This document shows, one piece after another, positions 22,162 through 32,284 of a DNA stretch of 64,000 nucleotides. A program made the position numbers and the translations under genes. Below the pieces are notes generated by a model. That model was not told where the DNA came from. It saw only the letters and a list, made by a program, of their open reading frames with translations, and searched no databases. Numbering within the stretch: the stretch's first letter is position 1; the number at the start of each line of letters is the position of its first letter. The stretch comes from Amoebophrya sp. A120 (lineage: Eukaryota > Sar > Dinophyceae > Syndiniales > Amoebophryaceae). The DNA lies in NCBI GenBank assembly GCA_905178155.1, contig CAJINV010000016.1, positions 1,811,102 to 1,875,101 on the forward strand, read 5' to 3'.

Positions 22162-24659
22162 CTAGTTCTCACAGTCCAAGATGTGGGTGAAGACGGTGTC
22201 GGTGTCGCTGCAAGCTGCTTCCGCACAGGCGCCACAGGTCGTACCCACTGTGCACGCTTGCACTGCCCTGTTCACGCCCTTGCAACCGATGTAGTTGTGC
22301 GTTATCCTGAGTAAAAACGTACCCACACCAGAGTTGTAATGCAGATTTGCAAAGACAGGAAGACTTGTAATGCGCACCCCCATGAGAGCCATTTCCAATC
22401 GTGTTTTGGAATTTGTGATACTGTGAACAGGATGAGCAGATGAATCTGTGATGCGGCTGCACTTGCTAACCAGCACTACACTGCGGGGTGCAATTTGTCA
22501 TGCGTGACTCCCAAAACTCCTAGGTTTGTGCTGCAAAATCACCATCCTGACTGTGGTGTGGGGACGTTTTTACTCAGGATATGCGTGACCGCTTGTTCTG
22601 CTGTTGCCGGCGGTTTGCCGTCGAGTTTTAGCGGATTCCCGAGTTTGTAGTGCAAAAATCCGCCGGAGGCAACCCCTTGGCGCATTGTTATGCATTGCAA
22701 ATATTTCAATATTACCACCGTGAATTAGTTTGGAAGGACGCTCGGGAGCAGGCATGTTGACAACTCTGTCATTCGTTCGGCCACAATTATAATGCAGGTG
22801 CACGTGTTTGCCATGCGAACAAGCTTCTGTCTGCCGTCAACACCTATGTTGCGAGCAAGGAGTGCATGGCAAGACAAACTTTAATTTTCCAGACGCAAAA
22901 ATAGCAGATAAAAAACATATTTGCATTCGCATATCCGTCATTTTGTCGCAGATCCACATGATGTCATTTTGAATGGACAGGGTCACGGTGCCGCCGCACT
23001 GCGGCAGCGCGTCGCCGCCAGCGCCAGTACCTTGCTTTTCACGACGGAGGTGCAGGTCCTGTGACGTTGTGTGTTTTTTCGCATTGTTCAGCGTCATTTT
23101 GAAAGAAGTAGTGGAAGACCCTTGTTTCGTAGCAAGACCGGCTTGTTCCTTCTGCTGGGCTTCTTTTTTGGAATTGCTCAACGTCATCTTGAAAGCGGTA
23201 GAAGTAGAAGTTGATTTCGTTTTTGTAGAACCAGAGAGGAACTTGTGCTGCGCCAATTCCTGATCCTCCTCCTCCGCGTGTTTGTGCACCTCTTTCACCG
23301 ACGAGTGACCGCTCTCAGAGGTGGAAGCTATCCTACTTCCAGACGATCCCGTGCCTTTTCTCGCATTCAACATGACTTGGAAAGAAGCAGAGGACGTTGT
23401 AGCGGCGGAAGTTGTAGATGAAGATTTTTCATCCTGCTCAAGAACTTCTACGCCAGTCTTTTTCGAAGGATCTATTTGGGTGACTTTGAAAGAAGTGGTT
23501 GTTGTTTCTTCAGGAGCTCTATCGAATGTAAAAATGTCTGGGTCTGGAAGAATGCAAGTAGTTTGTCATGCTTGTCTCGCATGACTCTGGTTCTGGAATC
23601 TGTCATATATGCGCAGGGCAGCAGCCTCTTACCTCTCACGCAAAAACGCAGTTTGTCATGCGGGAAGCGAAACACATAGGAGCTCAGAAACTTGTCATGC
23701 GTGGCTGCGTATCGCAGTGCGCCCACCATGCACAAACTAGCATTACAAGTTTCCAGACCCAGAGCCAGATATTTTTGCATTTGATAAGTTCCTTGGGACA
23801 GCTCATCATCGTCGTTGTGATGGTGGTGGTGGTGGTGATGATGGTGATGATGATGGTGGTGGTGAGGGTGACGATGGTGGTGATGACCTATGCATTTGTA
23901 CAAAAGTATCGAGCTGGTATTTCAGAATCCTAAGCGACATACAAAATTTTCCCACGATGTGAAACAACATCTCCAACGGACGATGGCAAACTTGTCACAC
24001 AGCCGTAGAAATGCAATCAGGACTAGCTCCTCTAGCACGAAGATATTTTTGCACTGAATATGACCATGGTGATGGTGATGATGGTGATGATGATCCTCAT
24101 CCTCCTCCTCTTCGTCCTCCTCTTCATGCTCCATTTCGAGGTCATGTTGCTCCGCGGCCTCGTCCTGAGAAGTGGTCTTCACACGAGTCTCATCAAGCTG
24201 TTCCTTCTTGTGGTGCGCCAACAGCTCCTGGCTCTTTATTTTGTCGTCTTCCTGGGTAGTTTCGATTTCATTCTCCCGCGGCCCGTCATCGTCCCCCGGT
24301 GCGCTTTTTTTCGAATTCAGATTGATTTTCAGAGACAATGTTGACTTGTCCTGCCGTTTTTTATCGGAAGTAGCTTTCTTTCCCGAAGGAGCTGGCGTAA
24401 TGTGCTGGTCGTGTTTTGTTTGTTGTAATTCCGTGGTGCTCTTTGAGTTGTAGTAGTGGTTCCCGACGAGGGGGGAGAAGGAGGCTCTACTTGTTCTTTC
24501 CGCGCCCCCATTAAAAGAACCTCTGGCAGCTGGTACAGCTCCCGCCGAACAAATTATCACCGGTAAAAGCGCGAAGAAGCGTGAACTACCCAAAAGCGAA
24601 AACCGACGCCCGGCCGAGTAAAAACATGACTCGGGCACGGTGCTGCGTGACATTTTCAT
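22162..24659 (-). CDS. Secreted WICD-domain protein 2, with His tracts and SFKMTLN repeats
   Basis: Five exons (24659-24061, 23883-23787, 23514-22934, 22683-22582, 22297-22162) give 504 residues after removal of four introners. The signal peptide is near RFFALLPVIICSAGAVPAA. An acidic region leads to a long His tract split by an introner. Then comes a short repeated motif: TSFKVTQ, ASFQVMLNARK, TAFKMTLSNSKK, TSFKMTLNNAKK, with LSLKINLNSKK in exon 1. The C-terminal domain follows the paralog pattern: LPQCGG, MWICDKMTERQG, GGFLHYK, THNYIGCK, VQACTVGTTCGACAEAAC. Agreement with the paralog at 19685 across two introner junctions (DKMT-QG-HYK and VTH-NY) independently supports the splices. The His tract may bind metal (inference). 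Confidence 0.75.
22303..22581. mobile_element. Introner element, family 7
   Basis: 279 bp with ends TATCCTGAGTAAAAACGT and ACGTTTTTACTCAGGATA, and TSD TGCGT at 22298-22302 and 22582-22586. It is the only copy of this family here. Removal restores EQAVTHNYIGCK, matching a paralog. Confidence 0.92.
22689..22933. mobile_element. Introner element, family 6-like, degraded TSD
   Basis: 245 bp with ends TATGCATTGCAAATATTTC and AAACATATTTGCATTCGCATA written in two parts: AAACATATTTGC, ATTCGCATA. The flanks ATTGT / TCCGT are diverged. Removal gives CDKMTERQGVASGGFLHYK, which agrees with the paralogs. Confidence 0.78.
23520..23786. mobile_element. Introner element, family 1
   Basis: 267 bp with ends TATCGAATGTAAAAATGTC and ATATTTTTGCATTTGATA. 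TSD AGCTC / AGTTC (four of five). Removal joins ELSQGT to PEETTTTSFKV. Confidence 0.88.
23889..24060. mobile_element. Introner element, family 6, inside a His-codon tract
   Basis: 172 bp with ends TATGCATTTGTACAAAAGTA and GATATTTTTGCACTGAATA, and perfect TSD TGACC. In mRNA sense the TSD is GGTCA, which permits a GT-AG register. Removal keeps the His tract in frame. Confidence 0.85.
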
Positions 24660-25418
24660 GATCTTCTTTGCGCGTTATGTCTATCTCGTACTAGAATTAG
24701 AATTTCAATTTCAGGTTTTTATCTCTCACTCCCAACTGTTTGTGTTTTCTTCAGAAGCCCTATATTCGTTTGTTTCGATTTCGAATATGCGCGTTCCTCT
24801 CAAGCCGAAGCCGCGGCTCTCGTGTGAGAATGAAGTTTCCGCAGGCGTCTGAAAAGATCAGTGTTGAAGTACGTAAATCGCACTCGCGATACTAGGCTGT
24901 GTCTACTAAGCACTTCTTTTGTCCAACTCATTCAATGCCCCTCGTTTTCTGCTTTTCCCTCGCTATCACATTGCAAGCTAGTATCTCACGTATTTTCAGA
25001 CCCCTGAAATATCCTGCTGTAGCAGTTAATTTTGCCCATAACTTTGCCCCTGCTCTTCGCACTCAAAAAAGAAACCCGCTCACTTTCCTTGACTTTCACT
25101 TTGGATGCCACGTTAAAGCAGCGAAGAGACGAGCATTTGAACAAAGTTAAAGCAGAAAGCAAAATTGGGAACAATCACAGACGTGGTCATGCGTCGTTTT
25201 TTAACGTTCTTCGTAACCCCCGCTCGATAACCACCGGCTTACCGAATAATCCATCACATATACGACCACCGCAACATCGTGCACAACAGTTCTGTCAAGA
25301 ACTCAATTCCAAAGGAATAAAGAGGAGAAGCCGCAACGGCAACACCAACAGCGGGTCACATAACTGGGAGTTCTACTTCGATTTCAGACGAGTTTCAAAA
25401 GCGGTTGTTGAACTCCTT
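24660..25418. other. Intergenic region, nothing recognised
   Basis: Plus-strand ORFs here are short and without recognisable motifs. Confidence 0.5.
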
Positions 25419-26411
25419 TTATTTTCTTTTCACCCTCACCTCCCTCCTTTCCAAAAAAGCCGCCAGCTCAAGCCTCTTCTTCGTCTTTTCCTTCCTGCAG
25501 TCGATGCGAACTAGCGTCGTCGCGGTGCCCCCAAGCGACTTACAGTACGCCTCCGGATCGGTGCATTCTGCGCACGTATCTGCTAAAGAGCAGCTTTGCA
25601 TGCCCGCGCTATTTTCCTGCTCTCCTCCTCCGACGTGATGATCCTTATCACAGGATATGTACTTGTGCAACTTCCCCTCGTCGTACGAAGCCGCGACGAT
25701 CGTCCCTCTTCCCGGCTTCGACCTGCGGCGCCGGCGTTGCGTGTCGCGGTGGGAGAGCTTTTCGTGGTAGTGCAGAACGCCCGTGGCAGCGTTGCAGATC
25801 CACTTTGTATCGTTCCGCTTTTGCAGCTCGAGCCCGCTCAGAGGGTAGCACTCCCAGTCCACTCTGGGATCGCGGCGCCGCTTATGTCTTGTTTTGCGGT
25901 GCTTTTTTTTATGTGGAACTACTGCTCCAGTCGAAGATTTGGTGAGACTCGACGTGCCGCCGTGCTGTTCCTTGTCGTGCAGTTCAGTTTCGGCTTGTTT
26001 GCGAGGAGCCGACGTTCGTCTTGCTTCTGCATCACCGCCTTCATCATCGGAATGAGTTGGATGTTCTTCCGCCGATATTTGTAGTCCGAGCGCAGCAGCA
26101 CCGGTGGCTTCTGATGGCATAACCTCTTCGTCCTCCCCACTGTTCACGCGGCTGACTCCGCCTGCAGCATCGTGGGGAGTGCGTCGCGGCGCATGGTCCA
26201 CTTGCTGATGCTGGCTGTGTGAAGTAGTAGCATCCTTGTTCTTCGCCACAGCTTCTTCCTCGAGAAACGCGACATTAGAGTTTCCGCCCCTCTCCTCCGA
26301 ATCCGACACCGGGTTGACCTGCATGACAGGGGCTGGCTTCCCCACCCGACTGGCCTCCATTACTCCATTGACGCTGGCGACGCAAAAGGCAGCGGCCGTG
26401 GCGATTCTCAT
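25419..26411 (-). CDS. Secreted WICD-domain protein 3 (single exon)
   Basis: 330 residues from ATG 26411. A short signal peptide (MRIATAAAFCVASVNGVMEA) leads into an acidic, Ser/His-rich region and then a strongly basic stretch (KKKHRKTRHKRRRDP). The domain follows: WECYPLSG, TKWICNAATG, VLHYHEKL, LHKYISCDK, MQSCSLADTCAECTDPEAYC. It keeps the spacing of the other three paralogs but has Asn in place of Asp after WIC. It has no introner and a basic C-terminal tail. Function is unknown. Confidence 0.7.
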   Translation of the reverse strand: MRIATAAAFCVASVNGVMEASRVGKPAPVMQVNPVSDSEERGGNSNVAFLEEEAVAKNKDATTSHSQHQQVDHAPRRTPHDAAGGVSRVNSGEDEEVMPSEATGAAALGLQISAEEHPTHSDDEGGDAEARRTSAPRKQAETELHDKEQHGGTSSLTKSSTGAVVPHKKKHRKTRHKRRRDPRVDWECYPLSGLELQKRNDTKWICNAATGVLHYHEKLSHRDTQRRRRRSKPGRGTIVAASYDEGKLHKYISCDKDHHVGGGEQENSAGMQSCSLADTCAECTDPEAYCKSLGGTATTLVRIDCRKEKTKKRLELAAFLERREVRVKRK

Positions 26412-27106
26412 TTTATGATTTCTTGTGTCTGCTTCTAGTACTCAAGACGCAATATTACTTAGTCTCCAAGCAGCAGAAGCAATAGACCGTTGCAAGCCTT
26501 TAATCTTAATGTTTCACGACACGCCCTTGAATTAGGAAAAACACAGTCTCAAGACCAAGACCTCTCGTCGTGCCAGAATTGTGAAAAATGTCACTCACGC
26601 GACACTCAAACATTTGGCCTCCAGTAAAGACGGACCTCGTGTGGTGCATGAAGACGAGCTGCATTACCTGCAACTAAGAATTGCCGACCCACAACGTACC
26701 GGAGGTGTAGGTAGCTGCAAAAGTGCTCGTGCGAGAACACCTCTGTCGACATTTTCAAACGCATTCCCGCTGTAAAATTACACTTTCATCTTGACTTCCC
26801 ATTCATGTTGTCGGAGTCGGTCCCCTATGGACTACATTATTTTGATTTTCTCCGTCTTTTGTTCGTAGGAAAATAACATGTTTTACGCAATGATAAACAT
26901 TTTGAAACCTTCGAAAAAAAGTTAATGCTGGTGCATCAAAGCGGCCCTCCTGGGGAACGACTACTGGATTATCATGTGGTCGCGGTCGGTGTTAACCGAT
27001 CATATACAAACACAACCATTTTCATCCACCAACACCACCATCTCCCCATCAATGTCTACTAAGTACTCCGCACACAAATCCCGCTCCGTGCCACCGTCCT
27101 GTCCGT
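26412..27106. other. Intergenic region, nothing recognised
   Basis: AT-richer spacer between two paralogs; no gene or repeat was supported. Confidence 0.5.
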
Positions 27107-27885
27107 TCACGGATTAGGACTGCAGTCTGCAGTCGCGAGGGTCGTGCTGCTGGCGTCCGGACAGCCGTCCGCGCCGCTCAAGGCGGTAATGCAGGCCGTG
27201 TTGCTGGCGCCCACCTCCCCGCTCTCGATGGCTGCGTTCGACACGGTGCAAGCGACGTAGGTGTGCTTTCCCGAATTCGCCGGCGGAGTGGCCGGGGCCG
27301 CGCTTGCGGCTCCCTCCTTGTAGTGCAGCCAGCCCTGCACGGTCCCGCCCCCGCGGTCGATCACATCGCAGATCCATTTCACGCCACTGGCAGGCGTCAA
27401 TGCGAGGCTCTCGCCGCACTGCACGACGGGGGGAGGGGGGGGTTCTGTGTCTTTCTCACCCTCCTGCACGGACAGGGCAGATATCTTCGTGTCCTCCTGG
27501 ACGATCACCCGGTCTTCGCGGAGCAGCTTGTTGTATCAAGTGGAGAAATGTCTGGGTCTGGAAGAATGCGAACTTGTCATGCAGATTTTACATGGCCCGT
27601 GACGTCTGTGATGTATTCCCTGGCATCACAGATTTTCTGAGTGCTTCTTGATGCCTATTCCGCATGACAAATGGCCTCCCCGCGTAGCAGAAACTGGACT
27701 CCTCTTGCTGGTCATGCAAAACAGATTTCTCTAGAGTCCAAAATTAGCATCACAGGTTGCATCCTTCCAGACCCAGACATTTTTACAATCCATATGTTGT
27801 TGTGCCGCATCAAATTATGCCCGCGAACGGCAATGCCGGAAATTGATAACAGGGTTGCTGCGGCGAAGACTGCTCGGTGGAACAT
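27107..27885 (-). CDS. Secreted WICD-domain protein 4 (shortest)
   Basis: Two exons (27885-27795, 27528-27107) give 170 residues. The signal peptide is MFHRAVFAAATLLSISGIAV. An alternative ATG lies at 27906. After a short acidic linker and a Pro run, the domain occupies nearly the whole mature protein: VVQCGESLAL, VKWICDVIDRG, GWLHYKEG, HTYVACTVSN, TACITAL, GCPDAS. As the minimal member it defines the domain at roughly 110 residues. The introner sits just after the signal peptide. Function is unknown. Confidence 0.72.
27534..27794. mobile_element. Introner element, family 1 (mixed ends)
   Basis: 261 bp. The left end is TATCAAGTGGAGAAATGTC and the right end is ACATTTTTACAATCCATA. TSD TGTTG at 27529-27533 and 27795-27799. 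Removal joins MRHNN to KLLREDRV. Confidence 0.92.
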
Positions 27886-28807
27886 TTTTTTTCTGTGCTG
27901 GTGCAATTAGGTGGTGTACTATGCTCTCTTTGGTTTCCGGCTAGAGTATTCAAAGAACGACACACGACATATTGATATTCCGTGTCAGAAAAGCAGTACT
28001 GAGGTTTCAGAGGGATAGTTTAGACGTACTCGTGTGATGAGAAGCTTCTCCTGGCTAAACAAGGCCCCGAAAGCAGCTGCAGATTGATGAATCTCTCAAT
28101 GATTGACACAGCACCAGTAGGCCTTGTTGCAAGAGGAGCAAAATAAACGTGCTCACGACAAATGATGTCTGCACGACTCAACCCATCCGCTGCCTCTTTG
28201 CTCTCGTCGAGAAAGTGAGTGTGAACGGCAGAACAAGTGGACCTACTCACGGAAGAACGAGTGGACCTACTCGCTTTGGAACCGATAAGGCACAAGACGA
28301 ATCATATGTAAATAATAACTCGTCCACGTTCTGTGCGAAAAGAACTTCCCCACATAATAGACGAAAATCAGAAGCACGAAGTAAATCAGTGAACGAGTGC
28401 ATTGACGGAGAAACAACACCAGCACGAAAGAGAAAGACGGGACGGCATCGGCAAGTGTACGCACTACTATTTGGAGATTAGAAACTTGGTGCACAACGAA
28501 TATTACCCCACTGTTGCAAGAAAACGAAGTGACCACATGCACGCAGAGTAATTATTTCTCACTTGTCGAACACAATCAAGTTCGCTGCCTTCAAGGCCGG
28601 AATCCCACGGTTGGGTCGCGTAGTCTTCGCAGGAGAACATGCGGTGTAAATAAAGTCATACATCAGCATCAGCATGAAGCATTCCGTGTCTGCATGAAGA
28701 GATGAAAGCACACTAGTAGGGAAGATGATCCGATGCGCTGTTGGAGAAATTGTCGTTGTTGAAGCAGAGTTCTTTGAGGCACAAAAATACTACGTACAGG
28801 CAGCATT
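27886..28807. other. Intergenic region, nothing recognised
   Basis: Contains a local duplication CGGAAGAACGAGTGGACCTA-like (GTGGACCTACTC at about 28,238 and 28,262). No gene was supported. Confidence 0.45.
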
Positions 28808-30453
28808 TCACTCCAACTCTCCCCGCACGAATTTGTTCCTTTCCGACTCGAACGGCACGGACCCGACCGCGGAATGTGCCCTCCTGTTTTCGTCCTTTCG
28901 CTTCTTCGCGTCCTTCATGATCTTTTGCTTCTCCATGTTGTTTTTCATCTGTTTGGGTAACCGCTGGAACTTCTTAATCTTCGAAATCTCCCTGCACGCC
29001 GAGAACTTCTCCACTAGTTTCTGCTTGTAGTAGATCGACTTCTTTTCTCGTTCGGACACAGTGCCCAGCTTCTCGCTTGCATTCGCCTTCCAGATCCGCA
29101 CGTTGTGGTCCTCAGAGCCGGAGAAAACGAATCTGCCGTCCGTGGAGAACTGACAGGTGAGAACTCTCTGCATCCGTTTCGTGTGGTAGCAGTGCTTGGA
29201 TTTTTGCCCGTCTCTACTCCAAACTCGGATGGTTTTGTCATAACTTGCGGACACAAATTCCTGCCCGTTCGGGGCGAAGTCAATGTCGAGGACGGGCATC
29301 TGGTGGTCCTGGTGGACGGTCAAAGCGTGAGTCAGTTTTCGCATGTCGAAGCTGTAAAGATGGCCGTTTTCGTTCGCCGCCGTGAAGTGGGTGGGCTCTT
29401 GCGGGTTCCAACAAAGGGCGTTGGAACGGTTTTTCAGGAGGACCTGATACAAGATGAAAATGGATGGATTTTATGGAAAATGATGAAAACCGCAACCATA
29501 AATTATGTGCGCAAATAAATACCAGTGCTGAAATAAATCTTTCTTTGGAATTCTTGCATCCATACATAAGATTCTGCCAGAAGCGACTCTCTTCTGATCT
29601 TCTGAAAACCTGAAATTATCACATCTTCCGAACAAAATACCTTTCTTATCGCTCCTTGCTGCGTGCTTTGCCTGAGATCGTAGAGTGAAATGCTGTTGTC
29701 CGCCGCGGTTGCCGCGATTAAGCAGGGCTCTGCCGGGTTAAATTTCGCGGTGAAAACCTGTTCGCAGCCCCATTCTATGCTGGACACCGGTTGGGAGCGA
29801 TTTCTGTCCCACACATCCACGGTTTCTCCAGTTGAGATTAGCATTGGTTTTGACCAGTGGTGATCAATACTAGTAATAGGACTGGTCGTGCGGTAGGTGT
29901 GCTTGGGCAGAATTTGATTCGCACTCGTCTTGTCCACATTGTAGTTACTCGTGTTCAGAGCGTGCTGTTTACTCGCGAAAGCACTGGACGTTGCTTCGGC
30001 TTCGTTCTCCAAATTTGAGCCGTTCAACTGGTTCAAGTCCCACCAGTGGATGCACTTATCGTCTCCGCAGGTGAAAATGGAGTTCATGGAATTCAGATTC
30101 GGCTCCTCGATAATCCCCCTTACAAACCCCGTGTGCGCCTTCCACCGACTTTGCACCTTGCTGTAGCCCAGGTCCCACAGCAAGATCTCGCCGTCGCAGG
30201 CCCCGGAATAGAGCCTCGTGGCGGACACGTTGGACCGTTTTATGACTCGAACGGCGTCGAAGTGATTGTCTAAAGCCTTCACAAACGGTTGCTCGAACAT
30301 TTTTTCGATTTTCACGGAGTTCAGAGCTCGCTGGTATTCCCTTTCGCGCGCGAAGGGGTGGAGGATGGGGTCCGGATTTCGCTGGATTTTCGTCATCTCG
30401 TTCGCCTTCCCCTGGTCGCCTTCCGCGGCGTGGTGGAGCACTTTGATCTTCAT
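28808..30453 (-). CDS. SOF1: SOF1/DCAF13-type WD40 protein (small-subunit processome)
   Basis: Exons 30453-29641 and 29443-28808 joined by a canonical 197-bp GT-AG intron give 482 residues, the family's usual length. The N-terminus MKIKVLHH ... IQRNPDPILHPFAREREYQRAL is diagnostic for SOF1. Seven WD repeats are visible (for example SGACDGEILLWDL, TCGDDKCIHWWDL, SASYDKTIRVWS, SGSEDHNVRIWKA). The C-terminal Sof1 domain is basic (KIKKFQRLPKQMKNNMEKQK). SOF1 is a nucleolar U3 snoRNP component needed for 18S rRNA maturation. It has no introner. The start at 30453 is chosen because homologs begin MKVK/MKIK. Confidence 0.92.
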
Positions 30454-31393
30454 TTTTCTGATTTTTTCAGAATAACTACAAGTCGCTTGGAAATTTTTGT
30501 GCAATGAGAGCTATGTTGACAATGGTTCAATCTGGTCGCTTCCTCTCTGCTCAAGAATGATACTTACACAGCCTCGCGACTACATTTAGAGCATTTTGCC
30601 ACCTGAAAGGAGTTGTGGGAAAAATCTGGACGTTGATAATTCGAATTCCTCACTGAAAAATCATCCATCGCCGGCTCAATGCAGCTCCTCAATATCGATC
30701 TTTAACTGGCTGCATTTGTAAAGAATGATCCTCTGCGTACGTTGCATTTGTGCGATCCCAACTGTCTAGGCTTCAGGATTTCCCTCTCGGATCGCACATG
30801 CCATCATCTTCAGGTGATCTGTGTAAAGATGTCGCCACCTGATCCTGCGACACATCAGATCCAGACACACCAATAGCAGCCTTGAGTCAGCACTGCATTC
30901 GGCAATTTTCGGAGATCTTCATTTGCATTTTCGCGGAGGTCTTTCAGATCTAAATTTCCATTTCTCAGATGCGTCAGGGGGCGACTGTGTGTATCGTATC
31001 ACGGACAAACCCTTCTGCTGCAAAGTGCAAAAACTAGAAATGGCTATAGCTCCACGATGGAGGCGAGAACTACCTCAGGATATAGAAAAGCACGTGGCGG
31101 TAGTCTACATCTACTTGTAATGATTGATAGAACTTGCTGAAGATCAGTCACAGCAGCTGCACGTGCGTGGCCATGCTGGCACCAATGCGGTTCATTTATC
31201 GTCCTATGTCACTTTCGCTTTTTTTATTGTCGCTAGATTTCATCTTCTTGCTCGAAGACTTGGGAGTGAAACGCACCATGAGGTGCTGGCGCAAAATATT
31301 CGGATTTGTCAGCATTTGATGTTCAAGTCCCAACCACAGAACCGGCGAAAGAGGATGCACATCGAGAAGCTCCTTCTTGTTCGTTTCTACTCT
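30454..31393. other. Intergenic region, nothing recognised
   Basis: Spacer between SOF1 and the acetyltransferase gene; no supported gene or repeat. Confidence 0.5.
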
Positions 31394-32284
31394 TTAATTC
31401 CACTCCAATTCCTCCGGCAACACCTTTTTCCCTGCGTCCTTCACACTTTTCCGTTCCCGATCTCTCTGCAAGGGCTTTCGCATGTCATACGCATCTTCCT
31501 CCCCGGAATAGTACCCCAGTACCGTGCGAAAAATCACGTACCCCAGCTTTTCGTAGAACCGGACCGCGGCGATGTTCGAGCCCCGAACGAATAAATCCGC
31601 GAAGTAGCAGTTGAAATTCACGTTCTCACTCAGCTCCTCAAAGCAGGCCATGAGCTTCTTCGCGACCCCGTGTTTCCTAAATTCCCTTGCGACCGTGACG
31701 GCGGACACGTGGCTGTGCCAGAGTTCGTTCTCCCCCTCGACTTTCCCGATCAGATAGCCGCACAAAATCCCGTCCGCGGTTTCCGCAACCAGACAGCACT
31801 CTGGCCAGGTGAGAAGGTATTTCAGGTAGAAGCCCGTGCCGAAAGTCTCGGTCCACTGGTCCAGGTTGATTTGCACGAGCCGCTCCAGATCCGTCACGCG
31901 CATTTGCCGCACGCTGAAGGTGTGCAGGTGAAAATCGTTCGGGAGAAAGTCGTAGGAGGATGTGGCGGATCCGTTTTGGTAAAGACGTTCTTGGGTTGAT
32001 GTCGGGGATCTATCTGTTTGCTCTTGCTCGTCATGGCCTACTTCCAGCGCCGTGGATGGTCCGAACAACTTTCGCACAGCTGCCGTGGTTTCAGGCTCGA
32101 GTGGGTTGGTGGTTGAATGCGTTGTTTCTGCTGATGTCGTGTTTGGGTCGTTATTTTCATCACGTGTTTTTATCTGCTCCACCACCTCGAGGAGATCGAG
32201 GAGATTTGTTTTCTCATGCTGGGAAGGCGTCGCAGCTCCGGCATCGCTTAACCGCGAGGGGAAGGAAACTTTGGCGCTTACCAT
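31394..32284 (-). CDS. NAA20: NatB N-terminal acetyltransferase catalytic subunit (NAA20)
   Basis: 296 residues. From about residue 127 the protein follows NAA20 closely: MRVTDLERLVQINLDQWTET, FYLKYLLTWPECCLVAE, GYLIGKVEG, WHSHVSAVTVAREFRKHGVA (the acetyl-CoA loop region), ADLFVRGSNIAAVRFYEKLG, EEDAYDMRKPL. NatB acetylates N-terminal Met followed by Asp, Glu or Asn on ribosome-associated chains. The 125-residue Ser/Thr-rich N-terminal extension is absent from typical NAA20 proteins, so either it is lineage-specific or the true start is internal. It is a single exon with no introner. Confidence 0.9.
   Translation of the reverse strand: MVSAKVSFPSRLSDAGAATPSQHEKTNLLDLLEVVEQIKTRDENNDPNTTSAETTHSTTNPLEPETTAAVRKLFGPSTALEVGHDEQEQTDRSPTSTQERLYQNGSATSSYDFLPNDFHLHTFSVRQMRVTDLERLVQINLDQWTETFGTGFYLKYLLTWPECCLVAETADGILCGYLIGKVEGENELWHSHVSAVTVAREFRKHGVAKKLMACFEELSENVNFNCYFADLFVRGSNIAAVRFYEKLGYVIFRTVLGYYSGEEDAYDMRKPLQRDRERKSVKDAGKKVLPEELEWN

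Noticed and set aside
23800-23880. Simple GTG/GAT repeat as a pure microsatellite
   Set aside because: It reads as a His tract in frame with flanking exons of the secreted gene.
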